This document shows positions 55,832-63,209 of a stretch of DNA of 64,000 nt, piece after piece (positions within the stretch are counted from its first letter, which is position 1; every line of letters starts with the position of its first letter). The notes beneath the pieces were generated by a model, which saw nothing but the letters and a program-made list of their open reading frames with translations, did not search any database and was not told the DNA's origin. Source of the DNA: JBOFWL01 sp051653605 (GTDB taxonomy: Bacteria; Spirochaetota; Brevinematia; Brevinematales; Brevinemataceae); NCBI GenBank assembly GCA_051653605.1, contig JBOFWL010000117.1:130148-194147 (forward strand), read 5' to 3'. The translations under genes and the position numbers were made by a program.

Positions 55832-56383
55832 ATGATGTTTAATAACAGTGTTCTATTTTCCGTTTTATTTGCAGGTGTTTTGTCTCTAAACAATCTATAT
55901 GGTCGAGTTCTATCACAAGATGTCAGCGTGAGAGGCTTTGTTATGGGAGAACGATATGCTGCTATTCTCAATGCTGAGAACAAATTAGGAGAATTCACCC
56001 GTAAAAACAATAACTCGCCAAATCGACTTAGCTATAGTGGCTCCATCTTAGGGGAAGCTGCAGATATCATATACTCTTTTAGAGCGGGTAGGCTTGTATC
56101 TCTTCGTTATATATGGAATTTCCCGTTGCAAAAAGAGTTATTCGTCCTTGGCTTAAGAAAGCTTTTAGAACAAAAATATCAAAGTTCTGGTAATAAAAAA
56201 ATTGATATCCCAGAGGGGGAAGCGGAGTATTTCCTTTACGCCGATAAACAAGATCCCCCTACCTTACTTGTAGAGCTAGAAATTCTACAAAATACTCGTA
56301 AAGAGCAAACCTTGATTCTCGAATTCCGAGCTCCAGATGCGGACTCGGTTCTCATAAAAAAAATTTTAGCAGAAGATCTATAA
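55832..56383 (+). CDS. Hypothetical exported protein, possibly leaderless
   Basis: A 183-residue protein that I do not recognise. An N-terminal hydrophobic segment (MMFNNSVLFSVLFAGVLSL) resembles a signal peptide or anchor but has no lysine. The rest has mixed strands and helices (SLRYIWNFPLQKELFVLG, EAEYFLYADKQDPPTLLVEL). In-frame ATGs are at 55823, 55832 and 55835; the first is inside the -10 element, and the last two are at the expected transcription start. No SD is present. It is followed by trigger factor 15 bp later, in an operon. Confidence 0.7.
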   Translation: MMFNNSVLFSVLFAGVLSLNNLYGRVLSQDVSVRGFVMGERYAAILNAENKLGEFTRKNNNSPNRLSYSGSILGEAADIIYSFRAGRLVSLRYIWNFPLQKELFVLGLRKLLEQKYQSSGNKKIDIPEGEAEYFLYADKQDPPTLLVELEILQNTRKEQTLILEFRAPDADSVLIKKILAEDL

Positions 56384-56398
56384 ATACAGGAGCTGTTC

Positions 56399-57682
56399 AT
56401 GACAAGCCACTTGAAAACTTACCCCGATGCTTTACGCCAACTCTTTGTGCGTGCAAGCGTTGATGAAGTAAATGCCGTCTTCCATCGTGCTGCGGAAGAA
56501 ATTCAGAAAAACTACCAAATGCCTGGATTCCGAAAGGGAAAAGTGCCAATCGATATGATCGAAAAGCAAAATCTCCCAGAATTATCTCAAATTGCAGAGA
56601 GAATTTTCACTAATGATGCAATGAAAGTTATCGAAGAAAAAGGAATAAAACTCTTTGGCACACCTAGATTTAATCCAATGAGTGGGCTTTCTCGCGATCG
56701 AGAATTTACATTTGCTATAGTCTTTGAAGAAGCTCCTACTCTCAAAAATGCTCCCGATTTTTCAAAAACAACATTCAATTATGAAGAATGTGTTCTTGAG
56801 GATTCTTTTGTGCAAACAATTGCCTGTAAGCAAGCAGGCTTAATCGAAACTGTTTCTTCAAGTGTTGAAGATGGTGATATAGTTCAAATTACTATCCTTA
56901 ATAAAGATTATACTGGAGAAAAACCAGAAGCAGCTTTTGATTCTTCTAAATTATCTCAACTTATCGGCAAGAAAGCTGGAGATAAAGTTTCTTTAGAGTT
57001 CGATGATCTAGGTGGATATTTACCAGAATTTTTAGGACGCGCCACATCTCCCTTGCAAATTGAAATTAAAGAAGTTTCGCGTGCTAAAAAATGGGATAAA
57101 ATTAGTGATTCTGATATTGAAGGAAAAACTCCTTTTAAAACAAAAGAAGAATATTTTAATGCCACAAAATCACAGTTAGAAAATATGGCAGACCAGATTA
57201 ATAATAGCCGTAAAACTGATGCCCTAGCAAAAGAAATTGGCTCAAAGGTATCTCTAGAAGTCCCTAAAGGTTTATGGTTAAATAATTTACGCGATTTAGC
57301 TGTCAAGACAGCTGAAAATGATATTATCCGTGCTGAAGTAAATCTTTCTGATCTAGATCAAAATAAAGACGTTATTAGCAAGTTTTCTAACTTACCTATA
57401 GAATCTCGAAATGGGATTGCTTTTGTATTTTGGTTGGATGATGTTGCTCAACAAGAAAATATTTCTCTAGAAGGGCCTGAACTCGATTACTACCTTTACC
57501 GATATGCTCAGCAAGAAAATATGAGCATGGCTGATTTTCAAAAACGCCTTAGTGCCCAGGATAAACACTCTATCCAACTAGAAGCTATCCGTGAAAAAGC
57601 AGTAGCCCATGTTATTAAAAAATTTACATTTAAAGCTACTTCCACAGTTTCTTTTGCTGAAGTCTGGAAAAAAGGTAGATAA
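56399..57682 (+). CDS. tig: Trigger factor
   Basis: A 427-residue ribosome-bound chaperone and peptidyl-prolyl isomerase. The ribosome-binding signature GFRKGKVP lies at 43-50. An FKBP-like domain follows at about 150-240 (GDIVQITILNKDYTGEKP). The C-terminal helical substrate-binding arms make up the remainder. Length is typical. SD AGGAG is 6 nt before the ATG. It ends at a strong terminator. Confidence 0.94.
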   Translation: MTSHLKTYPDALRQLFVRASVDEVNAVFHRAAEEIQKNYQMPGFRKGKVPIDMIEKQNLPELSQIAERIFTNDAMKVIEEKGIKLFGTPRFNPMSGLSRDREFTFAIVFEEAPTLKNAPDFSKTTFNYEECVLEDSFVQTIACKQAGLIETVSSSVEDGDIVQITILNKDYTGEKPEAAFDSSKLSQLIGKKAGDKVSLEFDDLGGYLPEFLGRATSPLQIEIKEVSRAKKWDKISDSDIEGKTPFKTKEEYFNATKSQLENMADQINNSRKTDALAKEIGSKVSLEVPKGLWLNNLRDLAVKTAENDIIRAEVNLSDLDQNKDVISKFSNLPIESRNGIAFVFWLDDVAQQENISLEGPELDYYLYRYAQQENMSMADFQKRLSAQDKHSIQLEAIREKAVAHVIKKFTFKATSTVSFAEVWKKGR

Positions 57683-57696
57683 ACTTTTACATCTCT

Positions 57697-57734
57697 AAAA
57701 TACTCCTCTGAAATTTCAGAGGAGTATTTTTTTT
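57697..57734 (+). terminator. Terminator after trigger factor
   Basis: Inverted repeat (57697-57711 with 57716-57730: aaaatactcctctga / tcagaggagtatttt) with a 4-nt loop and a following run of T to 57734. Confidence 0.92.
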
Positions 57735-57761
57735 GATTATTTTCTTTTTCAGTTTTATAAT
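57733..57761 (+). promoter_or_regulatory. Promoter for the ankyrin-repeat protein gene
   Basis: TTGATT (57733-57738), 17-bp spacer, TATAAT (57756-57761), overlapping the end of the upstream terminator; the ATG is 33 bp downstream of the -10. Confidence 0.75.
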
Positions 57762-57793
57762 GCTATAAATACTATCTTTAAGAGAGGGATCCA

Positions 57794-59668
57794 ATGAAGA
57801 AGGTTCTTGGTCTGATATATGTTGTTTTGCCAATAATTATTCATTCTCAAACATATGAAGAACTTATTGCTACACCAGATTTAAGTATTCCTCCATCTCA
57901 GTCTCGTAGACAAACTCCTACAGGTCTCCTACCAGATGATATTCCTCCAATAATAGACAGTTCTCCAAGTCCTCAAAATTCTTTATCTGTCCCAAGAGCA
58001 TTTCCAAACCAAAGTTTTCCAATCGATCAATCATCTCCTATTAATGTTGTAACTATCGAGCAACCCGTATATGTTGATCAAGTTATTGAGATTACAAATT
58101 ATATTACTAATGATGCTATAGGAGATATTTCTGAACCCCCTATCCTTGAACTAAGTAATCAGACAACATTAAATATTCAAAATACAACTATTCATAATGT
58201 TTATACAACGTTTCCTCTATCTAGAGATATCTTTGCAGCTGTTTATCATGGGCGTTTAGATGATGTTCGAATGTTTATTGAGCGTCGAATAGCTGATGTT
58301 AACTCTTCTTACGGGGATGGCAGTAGTCTCCTCCATTTAGCGGCCTATCTGCCTCAAAACGCTAGCATTCTCGAATACTTAATTAATCAAGGCGCTGATA
58401 TCAACAAACAAAATCGACTTCAGCAAACCCCTCTTCATATTGCTGTTCTACGAACAAATCTCGTTGCAACAGAGCTTTTATTAAGGGCCAATGCTATAGT
58501 AGGGATTCAAGATAGTGCCGGTCAAACTCCCTTATGGCTATCTAGTATGCTGGGGCAATCTGATATGCTAAAAATATTAGCTGCAGCCTATCAAGGACAA
58601 AATATTGGAGTTCTATCTTCGGCTGTCTCAAGTAAGGTGAAGGGGCTTCCTAATGTTCCCTCTTTATTTGAGCTGTATAATGGACAACATAAAGCATCTT
58701 CTGGGCGCCCTCTTACAAATACACCGTGGCACGAAGCTCTTTTTCGCCCTGGATCACAAGGAACGATAGATCTGATTCAAAGAGGGCTAAACCCCAAAAC
58801 GCCAGATTCAAAAGGTCAAAACGCACTTCATATAGCCGCATTTTATGATAATATTCCTGCAGCTCAGTATCTATTAAGTCAAGGTGTCTCTGTTAATTCT
58901 AAAGATAATTTTGGAGGAACGGCTCTTCATATTGCAGCAGGCCGAGCCTCTGTTAATATGTTAAGGCTTTTAATACAATATGGAGCCGGTGTATTAGAGA
59001 AAAATAAAAATGGCTGGACACCTTTATTTGAGGCAACTATGCTAGGCAATACTCCTGCTGTAGCCTTTTTTCTTCAACAAGGAATTAGCCCAAATACAAG
59101 AGCTGCATCTGGTAGAACTCCTCTACATGAAGCTGCTCGACAATTGAATAATCCTGATATTTTTATTGCTCTTTTAGATTCGGGAGCGGTCCCAAATGCT
59201 GCAGATAAAGATGGCATAACCCCTCTTCATATTGCAGCACAGGCTGGAAACCTACAAGCTGCAGCACAATTACTAAATCTAGGAGCTCCTACTGATATTG
59301 AAAATAGAGAAGGATTAACTCCTCTTCATATTGCTGTGCTGAATGGTAATGTCGGATTTGTTAAGTATCTTGTAGAACGAGGCGAGGCCAATATCGCTAC
59401 CACAGATATTAAAGGGCGGTCCCCCTTAGAATCCGCCTATGCAAGGGGAGATGATCAAATGACAGCATACTTAGCATCTCAATATGCCACCATTCAAGCA
59501 AAATTTTCAACACGACAGCGATCATCTTCTATACCTAGACCAAATGTTCCTCGTCCAGCTCCCATTACTGTTACAAATATCACAAATACTCCAACCCCAG
59601 CACCAGCTCCTACATCTGAGTATGATGCTTATGAATCTGATGGGTATAATGAGTATGGTGGTTATTAA
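57794..59668 (+). CDS. Secreted ankyrin-repeat protein
   Basis: A 624-residue exported protein. A signal peptide (about 1-18, ending IHS-Q), a Pro/Ser-rich stretch (about 30-90), then eleven or twelve ankyrin repeats (about 145-570) broken by an insert near 265-310. Typical repeats read TPLHIAVLRTNLVATELLLR and TPLHIAAQAGNLQAAAQLLN. The last 50 residues are Pro/Thr-rich and end in a Tyr-rich segment (YDAYESDGYNEYGGY). Exported ankyrin proteins are uncommon in free-living bacteria; an interaction role is inferred. SD GAGGGATCC is present. Confidence 0.87.
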   Translation: MKKVLGLIYVVLPIIIHSQTYEELIATPDLSIPPSQSRRQTPTGLLPDDIPPIIDSSPSPQNSLSVPRAFPNQSFPIDQSSPINVVTIEQPVYVDQVIEITNYITNDAIGDISEPPILELSNQTTLNIQNTTIHNVYTTFPLSRDIFAAVYHGRLDDVRMFIERRIADVNSSYGDGSSLLHLAAYLPQNASILEYLINQGADINKQNRLQQTPLHIAVLRTNLVATELLLRANAIVGIQDSAGQTPLWLSSMLGQSDMLKILAAAYQGQNIGVLSSAVSSKVKGLPNVPSLFELYNGQHKASSGRPLTNTPWHEALFRPGSQGTIDLIQRGLNPKTPDSKGQNALHIAAFYDNIPAAQYLLSQGVSVNSKDNFGGTALHIAAGRASVNMLRLLIQYGAGVLEKNKNGWTPLFEATMLGNTPAVAFFLQQGISPNTRAASGRTPLHEAARQLNNPDIFIALLDSGAVPNAADKDGITPLHIAAQAGNLQAAAQLLNLGAPTDIENREGLTPLHIAVLNGNVGFVKYLVERGEANIATTDIKGRSPLESAYARGDDQMTAYLASQYATIQAKFSTRQRSSSIPRPNVPRPAPITVTNITNTPTPAPAPTSEYDAYESDGYNEYGGY

Positions 59669-59695
59669 AAAAATAAAAATAAAATAAAAAATCTA

Positions 59696-59725
59696 TTGAC
59701 AAAACGATATTTTATATGATATAAT
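59696..59725 (+). promoter_or_regulatory. Promoter of tRNA-Glu
   Basis: TTGACA (59696-59701), 18-bp spacer, TATAAT (59720-59725), with the mature tRNA beginning at 59740. Confidence 0.85.
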
Positions 59726-59739
59726 AATATCAAGTTGAT

Positions 59740-59811
59740 GCCCCCTTCGTCTAGTGGTTAGGACACAAGGTTTTCATCCTTGGAACAGGAGTTCGATTCT
59801 CCTAGGGGGTA
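59740..59811 (+). tRNA. tRNA-Glu (anticodon TTC)
   Basis: A 72-nt cloverleaf. Acceptor GCCCCCT pairs with AGGGGGT, the D-arm contains the GTCTAGTGGTTAGGAC type sequence, the anticodon loop is TTTTCAT with anticodon TTC, and the T-arm is AGGAG-TTCGATT-CTCCT. The CCA end is not encoded. The 1-72 pair is G-U rather than the usual G-C, and the discriminator is A73. It has its own promoter and terminator. Confidence 0.95.
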
Positions 59812-59816
59812 AATCG

Positions 59817-59859
59817 AAAGTCCTTAAATCGTTAACATACAATGATTTAAGGACTTTTT
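59817..59859 (+). terminator. Terminator after tRNA-Glu
   Basis: Perfect 14-bp inverted repeat (aaagtccttaaatc / gatttaaggacttt) with a 13-nt loop and a T-run to 59859. Confidence 0.9.
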
Positions 59860-60132
59860 CTTTTCATATCTCCCGATAAAATAATCACTTACAGCCTATT
59901 CTCAATATTCTCTATTGACCTAAATTTACTCTCTATTTCACTCTCTACAGCTTTTTCAACAAATGTTCTCCTTTTCTAATACCCCATGTCCATATCATAA
60001 TTTATCAAGAGTAGGTTTTTATTTATGCGGAAGAAGCTATTTTCACTACGATAATAGTTAGTTATACGTTAGGACATCATCTATAATTCCTTGCAAGAGG
60101 ATAATTGATCTGTCGAATTTAGCTTTAAAATC
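59860..60132. other. Intergenic stretch between tRNA-Glu and the PTS cassette
   Basis: No convincing gene. It contains one copy of a 31-bp repeat (59964-59994). On the minus strand a short open stretch (59975-59889) reads like coding sequence (VEKAVESEIESKFRSIENIE) but has no start codon and a stop just upstream, so it may be a relic of a deleted gene. Confidence 0.55.
59964..59994 (+). repeat. 31-bp dispersed repeat, copy A
   Basis: TGTTCTCCTTTTC followed by a 9-bp centre (taatacccc) and ATGTCCATA. It matches copy B (62944-62974) at 29 of 31 positions and copy C (63239-63269) at 23 of 31. Copies A and B lie in the same orientation and enclose the PTS/glycosylasparaginase cassette; A is 139 bp beyond the cassette terminator. 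Confidence 0.7.
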
Positions 60133-60165
60133 ATAAACGCCTCCTTTTTAGGGGGAGACGTTTAT
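60133..60165 (-). terminator. Terminator after the PTS IIB gene
   Basis: A 12-bp stem with one mismatch (ataaacgcctcc / ggagacgtttat) and a 9-nt loop, lying 38 bp after the IIB stop, with TTTTA following on the minus strand. Confidence 0.75.
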
Positions 60166-60202
60166 AATAGATTAACTTAAAGACTTATATATTATAAGTG
60201 AT

Positions 60203-60493
60203 CTAGTCCTCATTAATAAGTGTTATAAGTTTTTCAACATTCATAGTACCATAGACATCCATAGGAATAAGTTTGATTTTTTTATCAGGATAATTTTCTT
60301 TAAACTCATCAAGCATATAGCGAGCCTGTGGGGCAATCAAGATAACGTTAGCCGAGGCAAAGGATGAGGGCTCTGAAGAGGCTGGGAGTGCCTCTACTGT
60401 CCAATCCATTCCTTTTTCTTTCACGGTTTCCTCTATTCTTGTTACAAATAGGCTCGTACTCATTCCAGCAAAACAAGCTAATGTAATATGCAT
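60203..60493 (-). CDS. PTS lactose/cellobiose-family EIIB subunit
   Basis: A 96-residue cytoplasmic EIIB of the Lac family (CelA/ChbB-like). Phosphorylated cysteine is Cys7 in LACFAGMSTSLFV, normally CxGGMSTS; here the second residue pair is FAG. The P-loop-like start and the IAPQARYMLDEFKENY segment fit. It receives phosphate from an EIIA (not in the window) and gives it to sugar imported by EIIC. It starts 5 bp after EIIC ends. Confidence 0.9.
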   Translation of the reverse strand: MHITLACFAGMSTSLFVTRIEETVKEKGMDWTVEALPASSEPSSFASANVILIAPQARYMLDEFKENYPDKKIKLIPMDVYGTMNVEKLITLINED

Positions 60494-60498
60494 ATCTA

Positions 60499-61812
60499 CT
60501 ACTCCTTATTTGACATTGAATTTTCTTCTTCAACTTTCCGTTTATCAAGTACATTTATAAACGGCATCCATATAAGCCCTACAACTATCATATCTAAAAG
60601 TTGCATAAGAGCACCGCTAAAATGTCCAGTCACCAGAAAGCCTTGAAGGATAGGCGGCGTAGGCCAAGGAACAATGACCCCTGTAGGTTTAGCAACCAAT
60701 CCAGAAGCCATAAGGAAATAGTTAAGAATACAGATGGCAACAGGCCCAAGAATAAGAGGGATAAATGTGAAAGGGTTGAGCACAATAGGAATCCCAAACA
60801 TGATGGGTTCGTTGATGTTAAAAAGGCCAGGCAATACACTAAGGCGACCAATATCCTTGTATTGGCTAGAACGTGCTCTTAGAGCCAGAATAACTGCAAC
60901 GGCAAATGTAGCACCAGCCCCTCCAATCCAAATCATATCAAAAAATTGTTCAGTAATAATATTGGTAGGAAGTTGACCATTTTGGATAGATTGGAGATTT
61001 GCATCTTGAAGAGGAATCCAAAGCGGACGCATAATTCCATTAACAATCGTTCCCCCATTGAGCCCAAAAAGCCAAAGAACATCAATAGCAATAACCGTCC
61101 CAATAGCACCCAAAAGGTTGTTAGCAACCATCAATGAAAGAGGAGCCGAAACAAAGCGGAAGATCATTTCGTGGATATTGCCAAAAGGTGTCATTAAGAA
61201 AAGCCCTCTTACAGCAAGCATAAGGGAGAGGATAAGAAATCCAGGGATTAGTGCAGAGAAAGCTCTAGCTACCGCCGGAGGAACTCCTGCAGGCATGGTA
61301 ATAACAATTTTTTTGTTGATAAAAAATGCATAGAGTTCGGTAATAGCAAGGGCTGTCAGAATGGCAACAAAGAGGCCATTACTTCCGTACCATCCACCGA
61401 TAGTAATAACTCGACCAACTTCGATAACATTACCAGCCACGTCACTAACAGAAGTAGTCATGGGGGTAATCATCATAAATGACATGAGACTGATGATGGA
61501 AGAATAAAATCCATCCACTTTCAAAGACTGTGCTAAGCGGTTTGCAATAAACATGACTACAAAAAGTGACATGATATCGTAGGTAAAGCGCTTAGGAAGA
61601 ATAATAAATTGATAAAAGCCATCTCCAAAAACAGCTTTTGTCCATTCATAGTAACCCGGAAGGGGAAAATCCTGAATGATTATAAAAAGTGATCCAATGA
61701 TAAGGAATGGCATAAAGGCGATAAATCCATCCCTGATAGCCATAACGTGGCGTTGCCCTGCGATTTTTGCAGCGGCCTCCATAGCCTTATCCATAAAAGA
61801 TTTTTGACCCAT
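60499..61812 (-). CDS. PTS lactose/cellobiose-family EIIC permease
   Basis: A 437-residue EIIC with about ten transmembrane helices. It shows FMDKAMEAAAKIAGQRHVMA at the N-terminus and the conserved NINEPIMFGIPIVLNPFTFIPLI segment of the Lac family (CelB/ChbC), used for cellobiose, chitobiose or lactose. The sugar cannot be predicted from sequence, but the neighbouring glycosylasparaginase suggests an N-acetylglucosamine-type glycan. Located 12 bp after the asparaginase gene. Confidence 0.92.
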   Translation of the reverse strand: MGQKSFMDKAMEAAAKIAGQRHVMAIRDGFIAFMPFLIIGSLFIIIQDFPLPGYYEWTKAVFGDGFYQFIILPKRFTYDIMSLFVVMFIANRLAQSLKVDGFYSSIISLMSFMMITPMTTSVSDVAGNVIEVGRVITIGGWYGSNGLFVAILTALAITELYAFFINKKIVITMPAGVPPAVARAFSALIPGFLILSLMLAVRGLFLMTPFGNIHEMIFRFVSAPLSLMVANNLLGAIGTVIAIDVLWLFGLNGGTIVNGIMRPLWIPLQDANLQSIQNGQLPTNIITEQFFDMIWIGGAGATFAVAVILALRARSSQYKDIGRLSVLPGLFNINEPIMFGIPIVLNPFTFIPLILGPVAICILNYFLMASGLVAKPTGVIVPWPTPPILQGFLVTGHFSGALMQLLDMIVVGLIWMPFINVLDKRKVEEENSMSNKE

Positions 61813-61824
61813 TGATATACTCCT

Positions 61825-62778
61825 TTAAGGTATTGGTTTACGAATTCTTGTAGCATAGGCATCCATCCACTCTTGGGAAGCAGGAGCATACACTGTCTGT
61901 TGGTTTTCTTTGTTAGCAATAAATACTGTTGGGCTGAGAGAAGAGCTTGCCACCGCAAAAGAAAACTCACAGTTTGTAGTAATATTCCAACCACCCTTGC
62001 TGTCAATACCCACTAAGGACATTGCACCAGCTTTACCATATTTTTGTCTTAGGTAATCTTCAAAAGAAAATAAAGCTTCATCCATACAATTAGAGATATT
62101 TCTACCCCGTTGCAAGGCTGCTACAATCTCATAGCTAAGGGGACGTTTCATAAGATCCTCTCCCAAGCCTGTTGCTGCTGCAGCCCCAAAAGAACTATCA
62201 GCGTAGAATCCACACCCAGGAAGGGCTGAATCCCCCACTCGGCCATGACGCTTCATAAAGAGGCCACTAGTAGATACTCCCACCGCAATAGAGCCGTGTA
62301 TGTCTAGAGCGGCAATCCCTACTGTATCATGCCCATCATACGGAGATATTTCATTTTCCATAACTTCTTTCAGGCGGTTTTGCCAAGTTTTGAGAGCTCG
62401 TTCGGTAAGCATATTTTTTTTCTCAAGACCTTCTCTGCTTGCAAAGGCTTCTGCCCCATCTCCTGTAAGAAAGCAATTAAAGCGTTCTTTAGAAAGGCGT
62501 CGCGCCAAACTGATAGGGTTAGCAATATCTTGAACAGCTGTAGCACAGCCCACAGCAAGAGTGTCTCCACACATCCAAGCTGCATCCAGTTGGAGAAGGC
62601 CATCATAGTTGGGTAAACCACCAAAACCTACAGATTTATATAGGGGTTCGTTTTCAGTAATTTTTATAGCAAGCTCAACTGCATCTGAAGCTGTTCCGCC
62701 CGCAGTAAGAAGCTTACTTCCTTCTACAATACCCTCATAAGACATTCGCCAAGTGCCAATTATCGTATAAGTACTCAT
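61825..62778 (-). CDS. N4-(beta-N-acetylglucosaminyl)-L-asparaginase (glycosylasparaginase)
   Basis: A 317-residue Ntn-hydrolase of the glycosylasparaginase/asparaginase-2 family. The autoprocessing nucleophile is Thr152 in GHDTVGIAALD, so the precursor is expected to split into alpha and beta chains there. Substrate-loop regions RVGDSALPGCGFYAD and AAATGLGEDLMKR agree with glycosylasparaginases. No signal peptide, so it acts in the cytoplasm, cleaving GlcNAc-Asn. It is the first gene of the operon with EIIC and EIIB; the pairing is unusual. Confidence 0.92.
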   Translation of the reverse strand: MSTYTIIGTWRMSYEGIVEGSKLLTAGGTASDAVELAIKITENEPLYKSVGFGGLPNYDGLLQLDAAWMCGDTLAVGCATAVQDIANPISLARRLSKERFNCFLTGDGAEAFASREGLEKKNMLTERALKTWQNRLKEVMENEISPYDGHDTVGIAALDIHGSIAVGVSTSGLFMKRHGRVGDSALPGCGFYADSSFGAAAATGLGEDLMKRPLSYEIVAALQRGRNISNCMDEALFSFEDYLRQKYGKAGAMSLVGIDSKGGWNITTNCEFSFAVASSSLSPTVFIANKENQQTVYAPASQEWMDAYATRIRKPIP

Positions 62779-62798
62779 AATAAAATACCTCTGACTAG

Positions 62799-62826
62799 AT
62801 TATAGAATAAAATTACAGATTGTCAA
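62799..62826 (-). promoter_or_regulatory. Promoter of the glycosylasparaginase-PTS operon
   Basis: Minus strand TTGACA (62826-62821), 16-bp spacer, TATAAT (62804-62799). Only 20 bp separate the -10 from the ATG, which has AGAGG 9 nt upstream. Confidence 0.85.
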
Positions 62827-63011
62827 CTCATTTTTATGTTATACAATTTCTCTTCTCTATATTCTGAGGAAAGAAAGGAGAGAGTACTTCTAAATAGGCA
62901 TGTAAGATATTTTTATAACTCAAATTATAAAGGAATTCTCTGTTGTTCTCCTTTCCTAATACACCATGTCCATACTATTAACCTTTATTACAACTATCTA
63001 CCCAAATTAAC
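62827..63011. other. Intergenic stretch upstream of the glycosylasparaginase operon
   Basis: AT-rich, with no gene that I can support. It contains copy B of the 31-bp repeat. Together with the stretch to 63209 it forms a gap of about 430 bp, in which the only other structured signals are a promoter-terminator unit at 63012-63139. Confidence 0.5.
62944..62974 (+). repeat. 31-bp dispersed repeat, copy B
   Basis: Identical to copy A (59964-59994) except at two positions, in the same orientation, 2,980 bp away. The flanking sequences of A and B are not alike, so the similarity is confined to the 31-bp core. Confidence 0.7.
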
Positions 63012-63040
63012 TTGACTTAATTTCATATTAGAGCCATACT
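63012..63040 (+). promoter_or_regulatory. Possible promoter for a small RNA
   Basis: TTGACT (63012-63017), 17-bp spacer, CATACT (63035-63040). It drives toward a terminator at 63106-63139 with no open reading frame on this strand. Confidence 0.4.
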
Positions 63041-63046
63041 TATAGC

Positions 63047-63141
63047 GTAAGCTATACTGGAAAGACTTCTGGAACAATTGTTCGATTCCTTTTGAATATA
63101 ATAGCAAAGTGCTTTGAAATTCTCTTTCAAGGCACTTTTAT
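63047..63141 (+). ncRNA. Candidate small RNA of about 95 nt
   Basis: Between a promoter-like pair and a terminator with no coding potential on this strand. It contains the perfect 12-bp palindrome GAACAATTGTTC (63072-63083), which could form a short hairpin, and ends in a 14-bp terminator stem. A GTAA-capped hairpin (tatagc-gtaa-gctata, 63041-63056) straddles the predicted start. No known RNA family is recognised. Confidence 0.28.
63106..63139 (+). terminator. Terminator in the gap before the recombinase
   Basis: A 14-bp stem with one wobble (aaagtgctttgaaa / tttcaaggcacttt), loop ttctc, followed on the plus strand by TTTTATTTT after the stem. Confidence 0.65.
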
Positions 63142-63209
63142 TTTGCGCACCCGATATTACGGGGTTCAAACTACTATCTCTGGTCTTTAGAGAAGTAATT
63201 TTCCTGCTT

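Noticed and set aside
59872..59879. Sigma-28-like -10 CCCGATAA after the tRNA-Glu terminator
   Set aside because: No -35 match at 15 bp and no plus-strand gene follows.
63071..63090. Short similarity to the 3' half of tRNA-Glu (TGGAACA and GTTCGATTC)
   Set aside because: The T-arm stem does not pair and no acceptor or anticodon arms can be built; the match is about 16 nt and may be chance.
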